This document shows, in pieces, positions 35,215 to 44,029 of a stretch of DNA of 64,000 nt. Numbering within the stretch: position 1 is the first letter of the stretch; every line of letters begins with the position of its first letter. Made by a program: the position numbers and the translations under genes. The DNA comes from an uncultured Eggerthellaceae bacterium (GTDB lineage: Bacteria > Actinomycetota > Coriobacteriia > Coriobacteriales > Eggerthellaceae): the NCBI GenBank assembly GCA_910588095.1, contig CAJUQH010000009.1, positions 11,004 through 75,003 on the forward strand, written 5' to 3'. The notes below the pieces were generated by a model. The model saw only the letters and a program-made list of their open reading frames with translations. It was not told the DNA's origin and made no database searches.

Positions 35215-36558
35215 ATGAGAAGGCATATAACTGCGAAGCTCGAAGAGTGGAAGCGCTCGCCGCGGAGGAAGCCGCTGCTGCTTCGGGGAGCTCGGCAAGT
35301 AGGGAAGACCTGGGCTCTCACTGAGTTCGGGCGTGCTTCCTATGAGAACCTGGCTTACTTCAACTTCGACCTCAACGCGGAATACAGGCAGTTCTTTCAG
35401 CTGACCAAAGACCCGCATCGTATCATGGAGAATCTGGCTGCCGCCAGCGCTCAACCTATCTTCCCCGAGAAGACCTTGATCGTGTTCGACGAGGTGCAGG
35501 CGTGTCCCGAGGCCATCGCGTCGCTCAAGTACTTCTGCGAGCAGGCACCGGACTATCACATTGCTTGCGCTGGGTCGCTGCTCGGGGTGGCTCTGTCGCA
35601 TCCGGCATCTTTTCCTGTGGGCAAGGTGGACGTGATGGATATGCACCCTATGACCTTCGAGGAGTTCTTGGCTGCAGGCGACGGGGCAATCTTGGCGGCG
35701 TATCTTAGGGGGGTTGATGCTCTTGAGCCCCTACCTGATGCGTTCTTCAACCCGCTGTTGGAGAAGCTGCGTCTCTACTTCCTGACCGGCGGCATGCCCG
35801 AAGCGGTGCTCGTGTGGCTTGAGACCCGCGATGTGGGGGCGTTGCAAGCCACGCTGAGCAACTTGCTCGACCTTTACGCGCTTGATTTCCAGAAGCACGC
35901 GCCGGAATCGCTTTTCGCGAAGATAGAGCTCGTGTGGCGGTCGATGCCCTCGCAGCTTGCGCGCGAGAACAAGAAGTTCCTCTATAGCTTGGTACGGGAA
36001 AGCGCCCGTGCCCGCGAGTACGAGGATGCTATCGAATGGCTGGTCAAGGCCGAGCTGCTGACCAAGGTGACGCGCTGCGCGAAGCCCGCCCTTCCGCTGA
36101 GCGCCTATGACGAGCCGCAGGCGTTCAAGCTGTACCTGCTCGATGTGGGTCTGCTGCGGCGGTTTTCGTCGTTGGCTCCCTCGGCCATAACGGAGGGCAA
36201 CCGCCTGTTCACGGAATTCAAAGGGGCATTGACGGAGAACTTCGTGCTACAGGAGCTGCTGCCTCAGTTCGATGCGCGCCCACGCTACTGGGTTATGGAT
36301 AACCCGCGATACGAAGTGGACTTCATGGTGCAATCGGACAACGACATCGTTCCCATTGAGGTCAAGGCGGGCGAGAACGTGAAGGCGAAAAGCCTACGGA
36401 AGTATCGCGAGAAGTACGAGGCCGCAACGCCGCTGGCGGTGCGCTTCTCGCTGCGCAACCTGACGTGCGAAGGGGGCGTGCTCAATGTGCCGCTTTTCAT
36501 GGCTGGCCAAACCGAGCGCTTGCTGCAGCTTGCCAAAGAAGGACCCTGCCGTCGCTAA
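35215..36558 (+). CDS. AAA family ATPase with DUF4143 nuclease-like C-terminus
   Basis: ATPase of the AAA_14/DUF4143 group, a widespread but poorly understood family often found in variable regions. Walker A is LLRGARQVGKTWAL and Walker B LIVFDEVQACPEA. The C-terminal domain carries NPRYEVDFMVQSDNDIVPIEVKAGENVKA, quoted in parts: the EVDF...IPIEVKAG pattern resembles a PD-(D/E)XK core (D, then ExK). I choose ATG 35215, which has AAAGGG six bases upstream; ATG 35200 is possible. About 447 residues. It stands alone behind a complex operator and is bracketed by 15-bp repeats, suggesting acquisition. Confidence 0.85.
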   Translation: MRRHITAKLEEWKRSPRRKPLLLRGARQVGKTWALTEFGRASYENLAYFNFDLNAEYRQFFQLTKDPHRIMENLAAASAQPIFPEKTLIVFDEVQACPEAIASLKYFCEQAPDYHIACAGSLLGVALSHPASFPVGKVDVMDMHPMTFEEFLAAGDGAILAAYLRGVDALEPLPDAFFNPLLEKLRLYFLTGGMPEAVLVWLETRDVGALQATLSNLLDLYALDFQKHAPESLFAKIELVWRSMPSQLARENKKFLYSLVRESARAREYEDAIEWLVKAELLTKVTRCAKPALPLSAYDEPQAFKLYLLDVGLLRRFSSLAPSAITEGNRLFTEFKGALTENFVLQELLPQFDARPRYWVMDNPRYEVDFMVQSDNDIVPIEVKAGENVKAKSLRKYREKYEAATPLAVRFSLRNLTCEGGVLNVPLFMAGQTERLLQLAKEGPCRR

Positions 36559-36572
36559 GGCTCAGACGCTTG

Positions 36573-36587
36573 ACCAGGCAGGTTTGC
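36573..36587 (+). repeat. 15-bp direct repeat, right copy
   Basis: ACCAGGCAGGTTTGC, 15 bases after the ATPase stop, identical to 35042-35056. Flanking bases differ between the copies. Confidence 0.6.
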
Positions 36588-36613
36588 GCTTTCTCTCGAA
36601 GGTGTGCTAGAGT
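36584..36613 (+). promoter_or_regulatory. Candidate promoter of the second surface protein gene
   Basis: TTGCGC (36584-36589) and TAGAGT (36608-36613) with an 18-base spacer. The downstream leader of about 110 bases shares GTTGCAATGCGAGC with the sequence at the start codon of the first surface gene. Confidence 0.4.
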
Positions 36614-36730
36614 GCGCATCACTTGGCGGCTTCGAGCTTCACCTGTTGCAATGCGAGCGCAGGGGCAGCAAGGACGCTGAGCAAAACGGGAACATACTTT
36701 GCTTTCGCATCGGGAAGGAAGCAAGACGAA

Positions 36731-39700
36731 ATGCGAATCGGTAACGCCTTGCGGCATGCTGCCGCATCATCTTTCGGCATAGCCTTGTCTATCATGTTGG
36801 CTTCAAGCCTGCTGCCCGCTGACGCCTTGGCAGAAGGCGTGGGGGGGGTAGCCCTCTAAGCCAAAGCGAACCAGATCCTGGTTCGGAGGTCCCTTCAGCC
36901 TCTGAAGAAGCTGCGGAAGGCGCCGCTGCGGATGGCGGTGCAGGCGCTGATGCGGAAGGCGGGCCTTCCGTCACCCTGAGCGAAGGGGCCGCAGGCCCCG
37001 CAGTCGAAGAATCCAGTTCAAAACTACAAACCTTGGCCTCTGCCCTTGCGGGCAAGCCCGCCGCGTTCGTCAACGCCGATGTCGCCCTCGATGGTGAGCC
37101 TATTGTGGGCTCCTTCACCGTCGATGGTTTGACCTTCGCGGTCACAGGGGAATCCCACGTCGAGCTCGTCGGGGTTGCCCCTTCCGTCACCTTGAGCGGA
37201 GCTGCCGAAGGCGGCGAAGCCGAAGGGCCCGATGAAGGCCACGCCAGCGAAGCTAGCGTCGCCAACCTCACCCTCCCCGGATCCGTCACCTACTCCGACA
37301 CTGACTACGCCCTCGCCTCCATTGGCGCCTACGCGTTCTACCTCTCGGGCGTGGCCGATGTCATGCTGCCCGCAAGCGTGAACGATGTTGATGACCGTGC
37401 GTTCCGCTCGAGCGACGTCGCCAACGTCACCGTCGCCGACGGCAACCCCAGCTTCTCCTCCTACGACGGCGTCCTCTACGACGCCACCCGATCAAGCCTC
37501 CTGCTCATTCCCGGGGGCAGGCAGGGCGCTGTCCGCATCTCCGACAAGGCCGAGGAGGTGGACGCGTCGGCCTTCTCGCATTGTGCTGGCGTGGATTCGA
37601 TCTCGGTCGATGCGGGCAGCGCGCACCTCTCCTCCTGGGAAGGACTCCTATACGATGCCGATGGCACGACGCTCCTGCGCGTGCCGGCAGGCGCCACCGA
37701 CATCACCATACGAGAGGGCTGCACGACCATAGCCGCCGGCGCCATGGAGGGCTGCGCGAGCCTTGAGCGCATCAACGCACCATCGACCGTGACCTCCATC
37801 AGCCCGGATGTGTTCCATGCGCTGCCAACAGTGAGCCTGCCAGCCGCCGCTTTTGCAAAGGAGGCAACGCAGCTCACGGCCATGGTTGCCTTGTCCGCTA
37901 CCGGGGAGGATTCCCCACGAATAGACCCGAGCACCATTTTCGTCACAGTGCCTTCTGAGGCCAATGCGATGCTATGGCGCAAGGTTGGGCTCGTGCTTGC
38001 ATCAAACGCCTTGGTTGATGCAGATGAGCCAGCTGCCCAATCGCCAGCTCTATTTGGAGCACCGCGTGTTGCCGGCTATGATTCGACTGCGAATTTCAGC
38101 AGTGTTTTGGGTGGTGGAAATGCTCAATGGTCTTTCAATTCCTCTAGTGGCAATCTGACGATTTGCTGCCATGTCATGGGTGGCCGTCCTTCGATCATCG
38201 ATGATCAATTCAAGTACACTGTCGGCTCTGGTGACCGAGTCAATTACTCAGCTGTCCCTTGGTATAGCTTCAAGGATGAGATAAAGAGCATCACATTCAT
38301 CGACTTCGACGCAACGGACACGACGGCATGGTTTGCGGGCTGCCGCAACCTTGAGAGCATAAGGTTCGTTGCGCAGAACACGGCAAAGCCGCCGCTATCG
38401 TCGGTCGTTTCGACATCTCGCATGTTCGAGAGCTGTGGAAAGCTTAAGGCCATTCCCTCGAACTTTACGTTGGAGGCTTCGACGGAGCTCGTGTCGACCA
38501 ATCATATGTTCACCGATTGCGTAAGCTTGTCGGGCAGCATCCCCGCGGGTATGACGCTCACAGCAAGCGGGAAAAAGCTCGTCCAAGTGGCATGCATGTT
38601 CGCCAATTGCGTGAAGCTATCTGGCGAGATTCCTTTTACGCTAGAGAATTATGCTGGCACGGGTTTCGACTATATGTTCGCATCTTGCCGGAAGATAACC
38701 AACATACCGTCTCGTTTCACGATGCCGTCTGGCGCAACCGTGACATCTGCTTTCAAGGTGACGATGGACGCGGCCGCGATTCGTGCTGGACAAGGCGATG
38801 GAAGCATCGATTTAAACGGCAAGCTGGTGACCACTTATGCGGGAACGAATAGCGTTGTCAAAGGGCTGAACTGGGACCTATGGGAACGGTCGCTTGGAAC
38901 TCAGAGATATGAGATTGTGTTCAACACGAACGGGGGAAGCGGGGAATTCTACCAGACAAGGGTGGGCGCCGTTTATGGGTCGCAGCTCCTCTATAGCACT
39001 CCGGTTTACCGTCTGCCCTCTCCCGCGTTGGAGAAGACGGGGTATGGCAATTGCGACGGATGGATTCTCGGCAAAGCCACAGGCGATAAAACCCATGGGC
39101 TCGGCGCGGAGGTCTCTAACCTTACGGCTACGCCGAATGGCACCGTAACGTTCTACGCGCACTATACTCCGAACGACTATGCGATCTCGTTCGATGTCAA
39201 CGGAGGCAAGGATGCTCCCAACAACAAGCCGGTCGATGCGACCGCCACATTCGATGCTGCGTTGCCGGCCATCGGCGCCAACAAGCCAGTGCGGGATGGT
39301 TACGCTTTCAGCGGGTGGTATGACACCAGCGCCGCCACAGGCGGGAACATGTACTACGATGCGGAGAATAGGGCAGTACCGGGGAAGGCTTGGGACAAGG
39401 CCGACAATACGACCCTGTATGCGCGTTGGACGCCCAACAGCTACACCATCGCCTTCGACTCCCAGGGCGGGCCGGAGGTGGCATCCATGCAAGCGACCTA
39501 TGACTCCGATGTGACGCTGCCCCAGCCTGGTGGGCGCGAAGGCTATGCGTTCGGGAGCTGGAATACCGAAGCTGACGGAAGCGGGGCGGCTTATCAAGCC
39601 GGCATCGCTCTTGCGAAGCCCAACTTGACGACAAGCGGCACGGTTCCGCTTTATGCCCAATGGGTCGCGATCGAAGAAGCAGTCGTGCCCCTTGAGGTGA

Positions 39701-40107
39701 CCGCGCGGGTGGACGTGCTCGGCATCGAGGACCAGACGCCAGCAACGGGCTACATCGAGTCACGCTGCGGCGAGCCGCTGAAGGTGGCCTCTGTTGAGAT
39801 CACCTCGCTGCCTGGCGCGACCGAGCTGTTCGGCGCGGGCAACGAATCCCAAGTGCAGCTTCAAGCGCTCGCAGGGGAAGGCGCCGCATGGCAGCCTGGC
39901 GGTGCCAACGCCAGCTTCTCGTTCCCGCTGGGGGCTTCCGCGACCGAATCGGACGCAGGCAAGCTGGCTGCCCTCACCATGCAAGCCTACGAGGATCGCG
40001 TCCCGATAAGCTACCGCTTCGCGATACCCGAGGCGCTGCTGTCCAGCCTAGCCGAAACCACCAAGCCTGTCTGCTCGGTGGCCTACACGGTGGCGCTGGT
40101 GAGCTAA
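36731..40107 (+). CDS. Large secreted BspA-type LRR / InlB B-repeat protein (paralogue 2), out of frame at a G8 run
   Basis: A signal peptide (MRIGNALRHAAASSFGIAL..., AHA-like site ALAEG) starts at ATG 36731 after AAGGAAG. That frame hits TAA at 36859. The rest of the protein continues in the next frame, which is open from the G run at 36841-36848 to 40107. One extra G would join signal peptide and body. The body has BspA-like repeats (about 37.3-37.85 kb), a second repeat block with MFxxCxxL units (about 38.25-38.76 kb, DUF285-like), three B-repeats (GYAFSGWYD, GYAFGSWNTEADGSG) and the same C-terminal domain as the first paralogue. No anchor motif. As assembled the gene is off; phase variation or a sequencing error are the two explanations. 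Confidence 0.85.
36841..36848 (+). repeat. G8 homopolymer at the frame break of the second surface gene
   Basis: Eight consecutive Gs directly after the signal peptide codons. Nine (or six) would restore a single reading frame of about 1,125 residues. Confidence 0.85.
36962..37012 (+). repeat. Palindromic element family A, copy 3
   Basis: Contains CCTTCCGTCACCCTGAGCG, a central palindrome GGGGCC-GCA-GGCCCC (36985-36999) and GTCGAAGAATCC. Encodes PSVTLSEGAAGPAVEE in the body frame. Confidence 0.7.
37177..37230 (+). repeat. Palindromic element family A, copy 4
   Basis: GCCCCTTCCGTCACCTTGAG leads in; it ends GGCGGCGAAGCCGAAGGGC. Encodes PSVTLSGAAEGGEAEG. In the first paralogue the same protein position carries a family B element. 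Confidence 0.7.
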
Positions 40108-40129
40108 AATCGCTTTAGCGCAGGCTCAC
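40099..40129. terminator. Small hairpin between convergent genes
   Basis: GTGAGC (40099-40104) pairs with GCTCAC (40124-40129) and GCTAAA (40103-40108) with TTTAGC (40114-40119). It lies across the two facing stop codons, so it may serve both strands. Weak tails. Confidence 0.35.
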
Positions 40130-41686
40130 GCCCAGGAAGTCCACGCCGTCGGTGGTGAGCGGCTCGAACCCGCGCAGGTCGCTGGCGCGCCAGGTGGTGC
40201 CGGCATCGAGGAACGCCACCGGCCACAGCGGCGCCTGCTCGGCGATGATGGCGAAGCACTCCTCCCACAGCTTGCGCTGCGCGCTCTCGTCGGCAGCCTC
40301 GCGCGCCTGTCGCATGAGCGATCGCGCCTCATCGGCTGCTTCGCCGCTCCAGCGGCCCAGCCGCTCGGGCGCCACCTCGCCGCCGTAGCGCCAGGTGAGT
40401 ATCAAGTCCACGTCGAAGCCCAGCAGGGTGGGGTCGTCGAAGCACAGCGCCACGTCGAAATCCGACACGCTGCCGGCCAGGGTGCCGGGCTGCTCGCTCA
40501 CCGTGGCCTTGACGCCCGCTTGCACCCAGTCGGCGCAGATGCGGTCGGCCAGCGGCCGCAGGCTCTCGTCTTGCAGGTCGAGCGCCACCGAAAGGTCTTG
40601 GGCGCCAGCCTTCTCCAGCAGCTGCCGCGCGCGCTCGGGGTCGTGGCTGTAGGCTGCCTCGGCCCGCATGTAGCCGGTGTGGGTGATGGGCAGCACGCCG
40701 GTGGGCACGGTGGCTCGGCCGCCGAGCACCTCGCTCACGGCCAGGTCGTAGTCGATGGCGTACAGCAGCGCCTGGCGCACCCGCACGTCGTCGAAGGGGG
40801 CCTTGGCGCAGTCGAACAGCACATAGGGCGATGCGAACCCGGGCACGTACTCGGTGGTCAGTCCCTCTTGGCCCACGCCCTCGCCGTCGGCAGGCATCAC
40901 ATCATCGGCCACCAGCACCTCGCCTGCGGCGGCAGCGCCCAGCCGCGCCGCGCCTTCCGCCATGAAGCGCCACTCCATGGCCGAGCAGGTGGGCGGCTCG
41001 CTGCCATTGTAGTAGCCGTTGGGCAGGAACGCCATGCGGCCCTCCTCGGCCGAGAGCTCGCTTAGCAGCCAGGGACCCGTGCCCGCACCGGCCGCTGCCG
41101 CGCCCTCGGCTCCTTCGCTGGGCGGCAGCGTCACCGGCACTAGGGCCAGGCGCTCGCGCAGCAGCAAGGGCAGGGGGTAGGCCAGCGTCACGCGCACCGT
41201 GGTGTCGTCCATGGCGGCGACGGACTTGATGGGCGCCAGCAGCACGCCATAGGTGGCGTTGCTGGAGCGCAGCCGCTCGAACGCGGCGGCCACGGCCTCG
41301 GCTGTGACGGGCGCGCCGTTGCCGAACGCCGCATCGGCGCGCAGGGCCACGTCGTACACGGTGGGCGACACCTGCGTCGGCGCGCCGGCAGCCAGGCCCT
41401 CCACGGGCTTGAAGCTGTGGGGGTCGATGTCGTAGAGCCCCTGGGCCGTGTGCCGCAGCAGCGAGAGCGCGCCGGGCGTGATGGTCCCTTCGGGCGGCAG
41501 GGCGGGCAGGGGGTAGGGAAGCGCGGCCGAAAGGCTGGTGGGCGCTGCGGGTTCGGCGGGGCCTTCTGCAGCTTGGCCGGCGCATCCAGCGATCCCAGTA
41601 GCGGCCAGCAGCGCGCCTGCGCCGGCGGCTGCCGCCACGAACTGCCGGCGGGTAAGCGGAATGGGCTGTGCCTCGTGCTTTTCCAT
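40115..41686 (-). CDS. Tat-exported solute-binding lipoprotein (extracellular family 5)
   Basis: Periplasmic-type binding protein of the peptide/nickel/oligopeptide family (SBP_bac_5). The start chosen, complement of 41684-41686, gives MEKHEAQPIPLTRRQFVA: a twin-arginine RRQF, a hydrophobic stretch, and the lipobox IAGCAG, so it should be folded before export and lipid-anchored. Family segments include VALRADAAFGNGAPVTAEAV, DDVRVRQALLYAIDYDLAV and a C-terminal ALCFDDPTL...DLILTWRYGG region. 523 residues. No permease or ATPase genes adjoin it, so its transporter partner must lie elsewhere. Confidence 0.88.
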   Translation of the reverse strand: MEKHEAQPIPLTRRQFVAAAAGAGALLAATGIAGCAGQAAEGPAEPAAPTSLSAALPYPLPALPPEGTITPGALSLLRHTAQGLYDIDPHSFKPVEGLAAGAPTQVSPTVYDVALRADAAFGNGAPVTAEAVAAAFERLRSSNATYGVLLAPIKSVAAMDDTTVRVTLAYPLPLLLRERLALVPVTLPPSEGAEGAAAAGAGTGPWLLSELSAEEGRMAFLPNGYYNGSEPPTCSAMEWRFMAEGAARLGAAAAGEVLVADDVMPADGEGVGQEGLTTEYVPGFASPYVLFDCAKAPFDDVRVRQALLYAIDYDLAVSEVLGGRATVPTGVLPITHTGYMRAEAAYSHDPERARQLLEKAGAQDLSVALDLQDESLRPLADRICADWVQAGVKATVSEQPGTLAGSVSDFDVALCFDDPTLLGFDVDLILTWRYGGEVAPERLGRWSGEAADEARSLMRQAREAADESAQRKLWEECFAIIAEQAPLWPVAFLDAGTTWRASDLRGFEPLTTDGVDFLGVSLR

Positions 41687-41910
41687 GGGGGCTATTCTAC
41701 CGCAACGGGCTGCCATTGGCCGTCGACCGCTCGGCCCCCCATATGCCGCCGTTCGCTTGGGGCGGCTCGCCGGGCCCTTCCCACTTACCGAGCCGCACGG
41801 CCCGCGCCCTTGCCGCGGCCCCGGCAGCGCGGCGGCTCGGGGCAGCGCGGCTGGTATCATGCCAAGTGTTCTTTAGTCTTATATCTCATGAGTCTTTAAA
41901 GGGCATCCCC
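41687..41910. other. Divergent intergenic region
   Basis: Separates the solute-binding lipoprotein from the por operon. TATCAT at 41855-41860 and an AT-rich stretch near 41870-41890 may belong to a por promoter, but no -35 is clear. The rest is GC-rich and featureless. Confidence 0.35.
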
Positions 41911-41952
41911 ATGGCATTTGACCAGAAAGAGAGGAAGGTATGTCCCAGCTGA
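41911..41952 (+). CDS. Short upstream ORF overlapping the por start
   Basis: ATG 41911 has AAAGGG seven bases upstream and encodes MAFDQKERKVCPS before a TGA at 41950-41952, which lies inside porC. Its last codons contain the porC ribosome-binding site GAGAGGAAGG. It may couple or modulate porC translation, or be chance. Confidence 0.35.
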   Translation: MAFDQKERKVCPS

Positions 41953-42515
41953 TTGAGATCCGTTGGCACGCTCGTGCCGGCCAGGGCGCTGTGACCGCCG
42001 CCAAGCTGGTGGCCGACACCGCGCTGATGGACGGCGCTTACGTCCAGGCCATGCCCGAGTACGGCCCCGAGCGCACCGGTGCCCCCCTGAAGGCGTACAC
42101 GCGCGTATGCTCCGAGCCCATCGAGGTGCACAACAACATCACCAACCCTGGCATCGTGGTCGTGCTCGACGACACGCTGCTCGACACGGTGGATGTGGCC
42201 GAGGGCATCGCCGATGATGGCGTGGTCATCCTGAACACCGAGCTGTCGGCGCCCGAGGCCCGCGCCAAGCTGGGCGTGGCCGACACCGTGAAGGTGGCCG
42301 TGGTGGACGCTTCCGGCATCGCGCTGGACACCATCAAGCGCGACATCCCCAACACCCCCATCGTGGGCGCGCTGTCCAAGGTGACCGGCGTCGTGCCCGT
42401 GGACCAGGTGAAGGAGCGCCTGCGCATCACGTTCGGCAAGAAGTTCTCCCAAGAGATGATCGACGCCAACCTTTCCTCCGTCGACCGCGCTTACGAAGAG
42501 GTGGTGTGCGCATGA
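41940..42515 (+). CDS. porC: 2-oxoacid:ferredoxin oxidoreductase gamma subunit
   Basis: Gamma subunit of a four-subunit pyruvate/2-oxoacid:ferredoxin oxidoreductase, which oxidatively decarboxylates the 2-oxoacid to an acyl-CoA. It starts EIRWHARAGQGAVTAAKLVA, the hallmark of this subunit, and has MPEYGPERTGAPLKAYTRV. 191 residues. ATG 41940 lies after GAGGAAGGT. The gamma-delta-alpha-beta order of the next genes is that of POR in archaea and anaerobic bacteria. The 3' end overlaps the delta subunit (ATGA). Confidence 0.94.
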   Translation: MSQLIEIRWHARAGQGAVTAAKLVADTALMDGAYVQAMPEYGPERTGAPLKAYTRVCSEPIEVHNNITNPGIVVVLDDTLLDTVDVAEGIADDGVVILNTELSAPEARAKLGVADTVKVAVVDASGIALDTIKRDIPNTPIVGALSKVTGVVPVDQVKERLRITFGKKFSQEMIDANLSSVDRAYEEVVCA

Positions 42516-42826
42516 AGATGACCGAGATCGAGCAGTTCGACAGCTGGGCCCCCGAGCAGATCCCCGAGGGCTTCGTGTGCGAGGCCGGCACGTCCGAGCT
42601 CTACATCACCGGCGGCTGGCGCTCCATGCGCCCCGTGTGGGACCAGGACAAGTGCACGAGCTGCATGCTGTGCTGGATCGCCTGCCCCGATTCGTCCATC
42701 CAGGTGTCCGACGGCGCCATGGTGGGCATCGACTACGACCACTGCAAGGGCTGCGGCGTGTGCGTGCACGAGTGCCGCTTCGGCGCCCTTGAGCTCATCC
42801 GCGAAGACGAAGCAGAGGAGGCGTAA
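42512..42826 (+). CDS. porD: 2-oxoacid:ferredoxin oxidoreductase delta subunit (2x[4Fe-4S])
   Basis: Ferredoxin-like subunit passing electrons from the TPP site to external ferredoxin. Two [4Fe-4S] motifs are seen: CTSCMLCWIACP and CKGCGVCVHECR. The WDQDKCTSC entry and IDYDHCKGC linker are typical of PorD. 104 residues. ATG 42512 overlaps the gamma stop and follows GAGGTGG; a GTG at 42506 is also in frame but poorly placed. The alpha subunit starts five bases after its stop. Confidence 0.95.
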   Translation: MKMTEIEQFDSWAPEQIPEGFVCEAGTSELYITGGWRSMRPVWDQDKCTSCMLCWIACPDSSIQVSDGAMVGIDYDHCKGCGVCVHECRFGALELIREDEAEEA

Positions 42827-42831
42827 GGGTT

Positions 42832-44007
42832 ATGAGCAACAAGGCCTTTTCCGCTACCGGCAACCAGATGATCGCCGAGGCCATGCGCCAGGTCGACCCT
42901 GACGTCATGGCGGCGTACCCCATCACCCCGCAGACCACCATCGTCGAGAACTACGCCAAGTACGTGGCCAACGGCCAGGTGCACACCGAGTTCGTCACGG
43001 TGGAGAGCGAGCATTCGGCCCTTTCCGCCTGCATCGGCGCCTCGGCCGCCGGCGCTCGCGTGGCCACGGCCACCGCATCGCAGGGCCTGGCCCTCATGTG
43101 GGAGGAGCTCTACATCGCCGCCGGCATGCGCACCCCCATCGTCATGGCCAACGCCAACCGCGCGCTTTCGGCCCCCATCAACATCCACGGCGACCACTCC
43201 GACGTCATGGGCGCCCGCGACACCGGCTGGATCATCCTGTTCGCCGAGACGGCGCAGGAAGCCTACGACAACACGGTCATCTCGTTCAAGATAGCCGAGG
43301 ACTCCCAGGTGCTGCTGCCCGTGATGACCACGCTCGATGGCTTCATCACCAGCCACGCCATGGAGCGCTGCGAGATGGAGGAAGACGCCACGGTGCAGCA
43401 GTTCGTGGGCGACTACCATCCCAAGTACGCGCTGCTCGACACCGACGAGCCCGTGGCCCACGGCATGTTCGCCAACGGCGACTCCTACATGAAGACGCGC
43501 CTGGCCACCCGCAACGCCAACATGGGCTCGCTGCCCATCATCGAGAAGTACGGCAAGGCCTGGGCTGACGTGACCGGCCGCCCCTACGACCTGGTCGACT
43601 GCTACGAGACCGACGATGCCGACTACATCGTGGTGGTGCTGGGCTCGGCCGCCGGCAACGTGCGCCACATCGCGCGCCAGCTGCGCGCCGAGGGCAAGAA
43701 GGTGGGCGTCGTACGCCCCCGCGTGTACCGCCCGTTCCCCGAGGAGCAGATCGTCGAGGCGTGCAAGGGCGCCAAGGCCGTGGCCGTGCTCGACCGCTCC
43801 GATTCGCTGGGCGCCACCCACGCGCCGCTGGGCGCCGACGTCATGAGCGCCTTCTACGCCGCGGGCCTGAGCATTCCCGCGAAGAACTACGTGTACGGCC
43901 TCGGCGGCGCCGATGTGACCAACGTGGTGGTGCAGGGTGTGTTCGACGACCTCGAGAAGGTGGCCGACGGCACGCTGGACTGCGACCTGCGCTACATCGG
44001 CATCTAA
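42832..44007 (+). CDS. porA: 2-oxoacid:ferredoxin oxidoreductase alpha subunit
   Basis: Carries the pyrimidine-binding and transketolase C-terminal domains that build the active site with the beta subunit. Recognisable stretches are AYPITPQTTIVENYAKYV, FVTVESEHSALSACIGASAAGAR, RALSAPINIHGDHSD and GVVRPRVYRPFPEEQI. 391 residues, the normal size for a separate alpha subunit. Whether the substrate is pyruvate or a branched-chain oxoacid cannot be read with certainty; pyruvate is the likelier from overall resemblance. Confidence 0.95.
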   Translation: MSNKAFSATGNQMIAEAMRQVDPDVMAAYPITPQTTIVENYAKYVANGQVHTEFVTVESEHSALSACIGASAAGARVATATASQGLALMWEELYIAAGMRTPIVMANANRALSAPINIHGDHSDVMGARDTGWIILFAETAQEAYDNTVISFKIAEDSQVLLPVMTTLDGFITSHAMERCEMEEDATVQQFVGDYHPKYALLDTDEPVAHGMFANGDSYMKTRLATRNANMGSLPIIEKYGKAWADVTGRPYDLVDCYETDDADYIVVVLGSAAGNVRHIARQLRAEGKKVGVVRPRVYRPFPEEQIVEACKGAKAVAVLDRSDSLGATHAPLGADVMSAFYAAGLSIPAKNYVYGLGGADVTNVVVQGVFDDLEKVADGTLDCDLRYIGI

Positions 44008-44029
44008 GGCATGAGGAAGGAAACGAGCA

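Noticed and set aside
36465..36680. Frame containing ATGCGAGC ahead of the second surface gene
   Set aside because: It resembles the start of the first surface gene but stops after nine codons and has no ribosome-binding site; the real signal peptide is at 36731.
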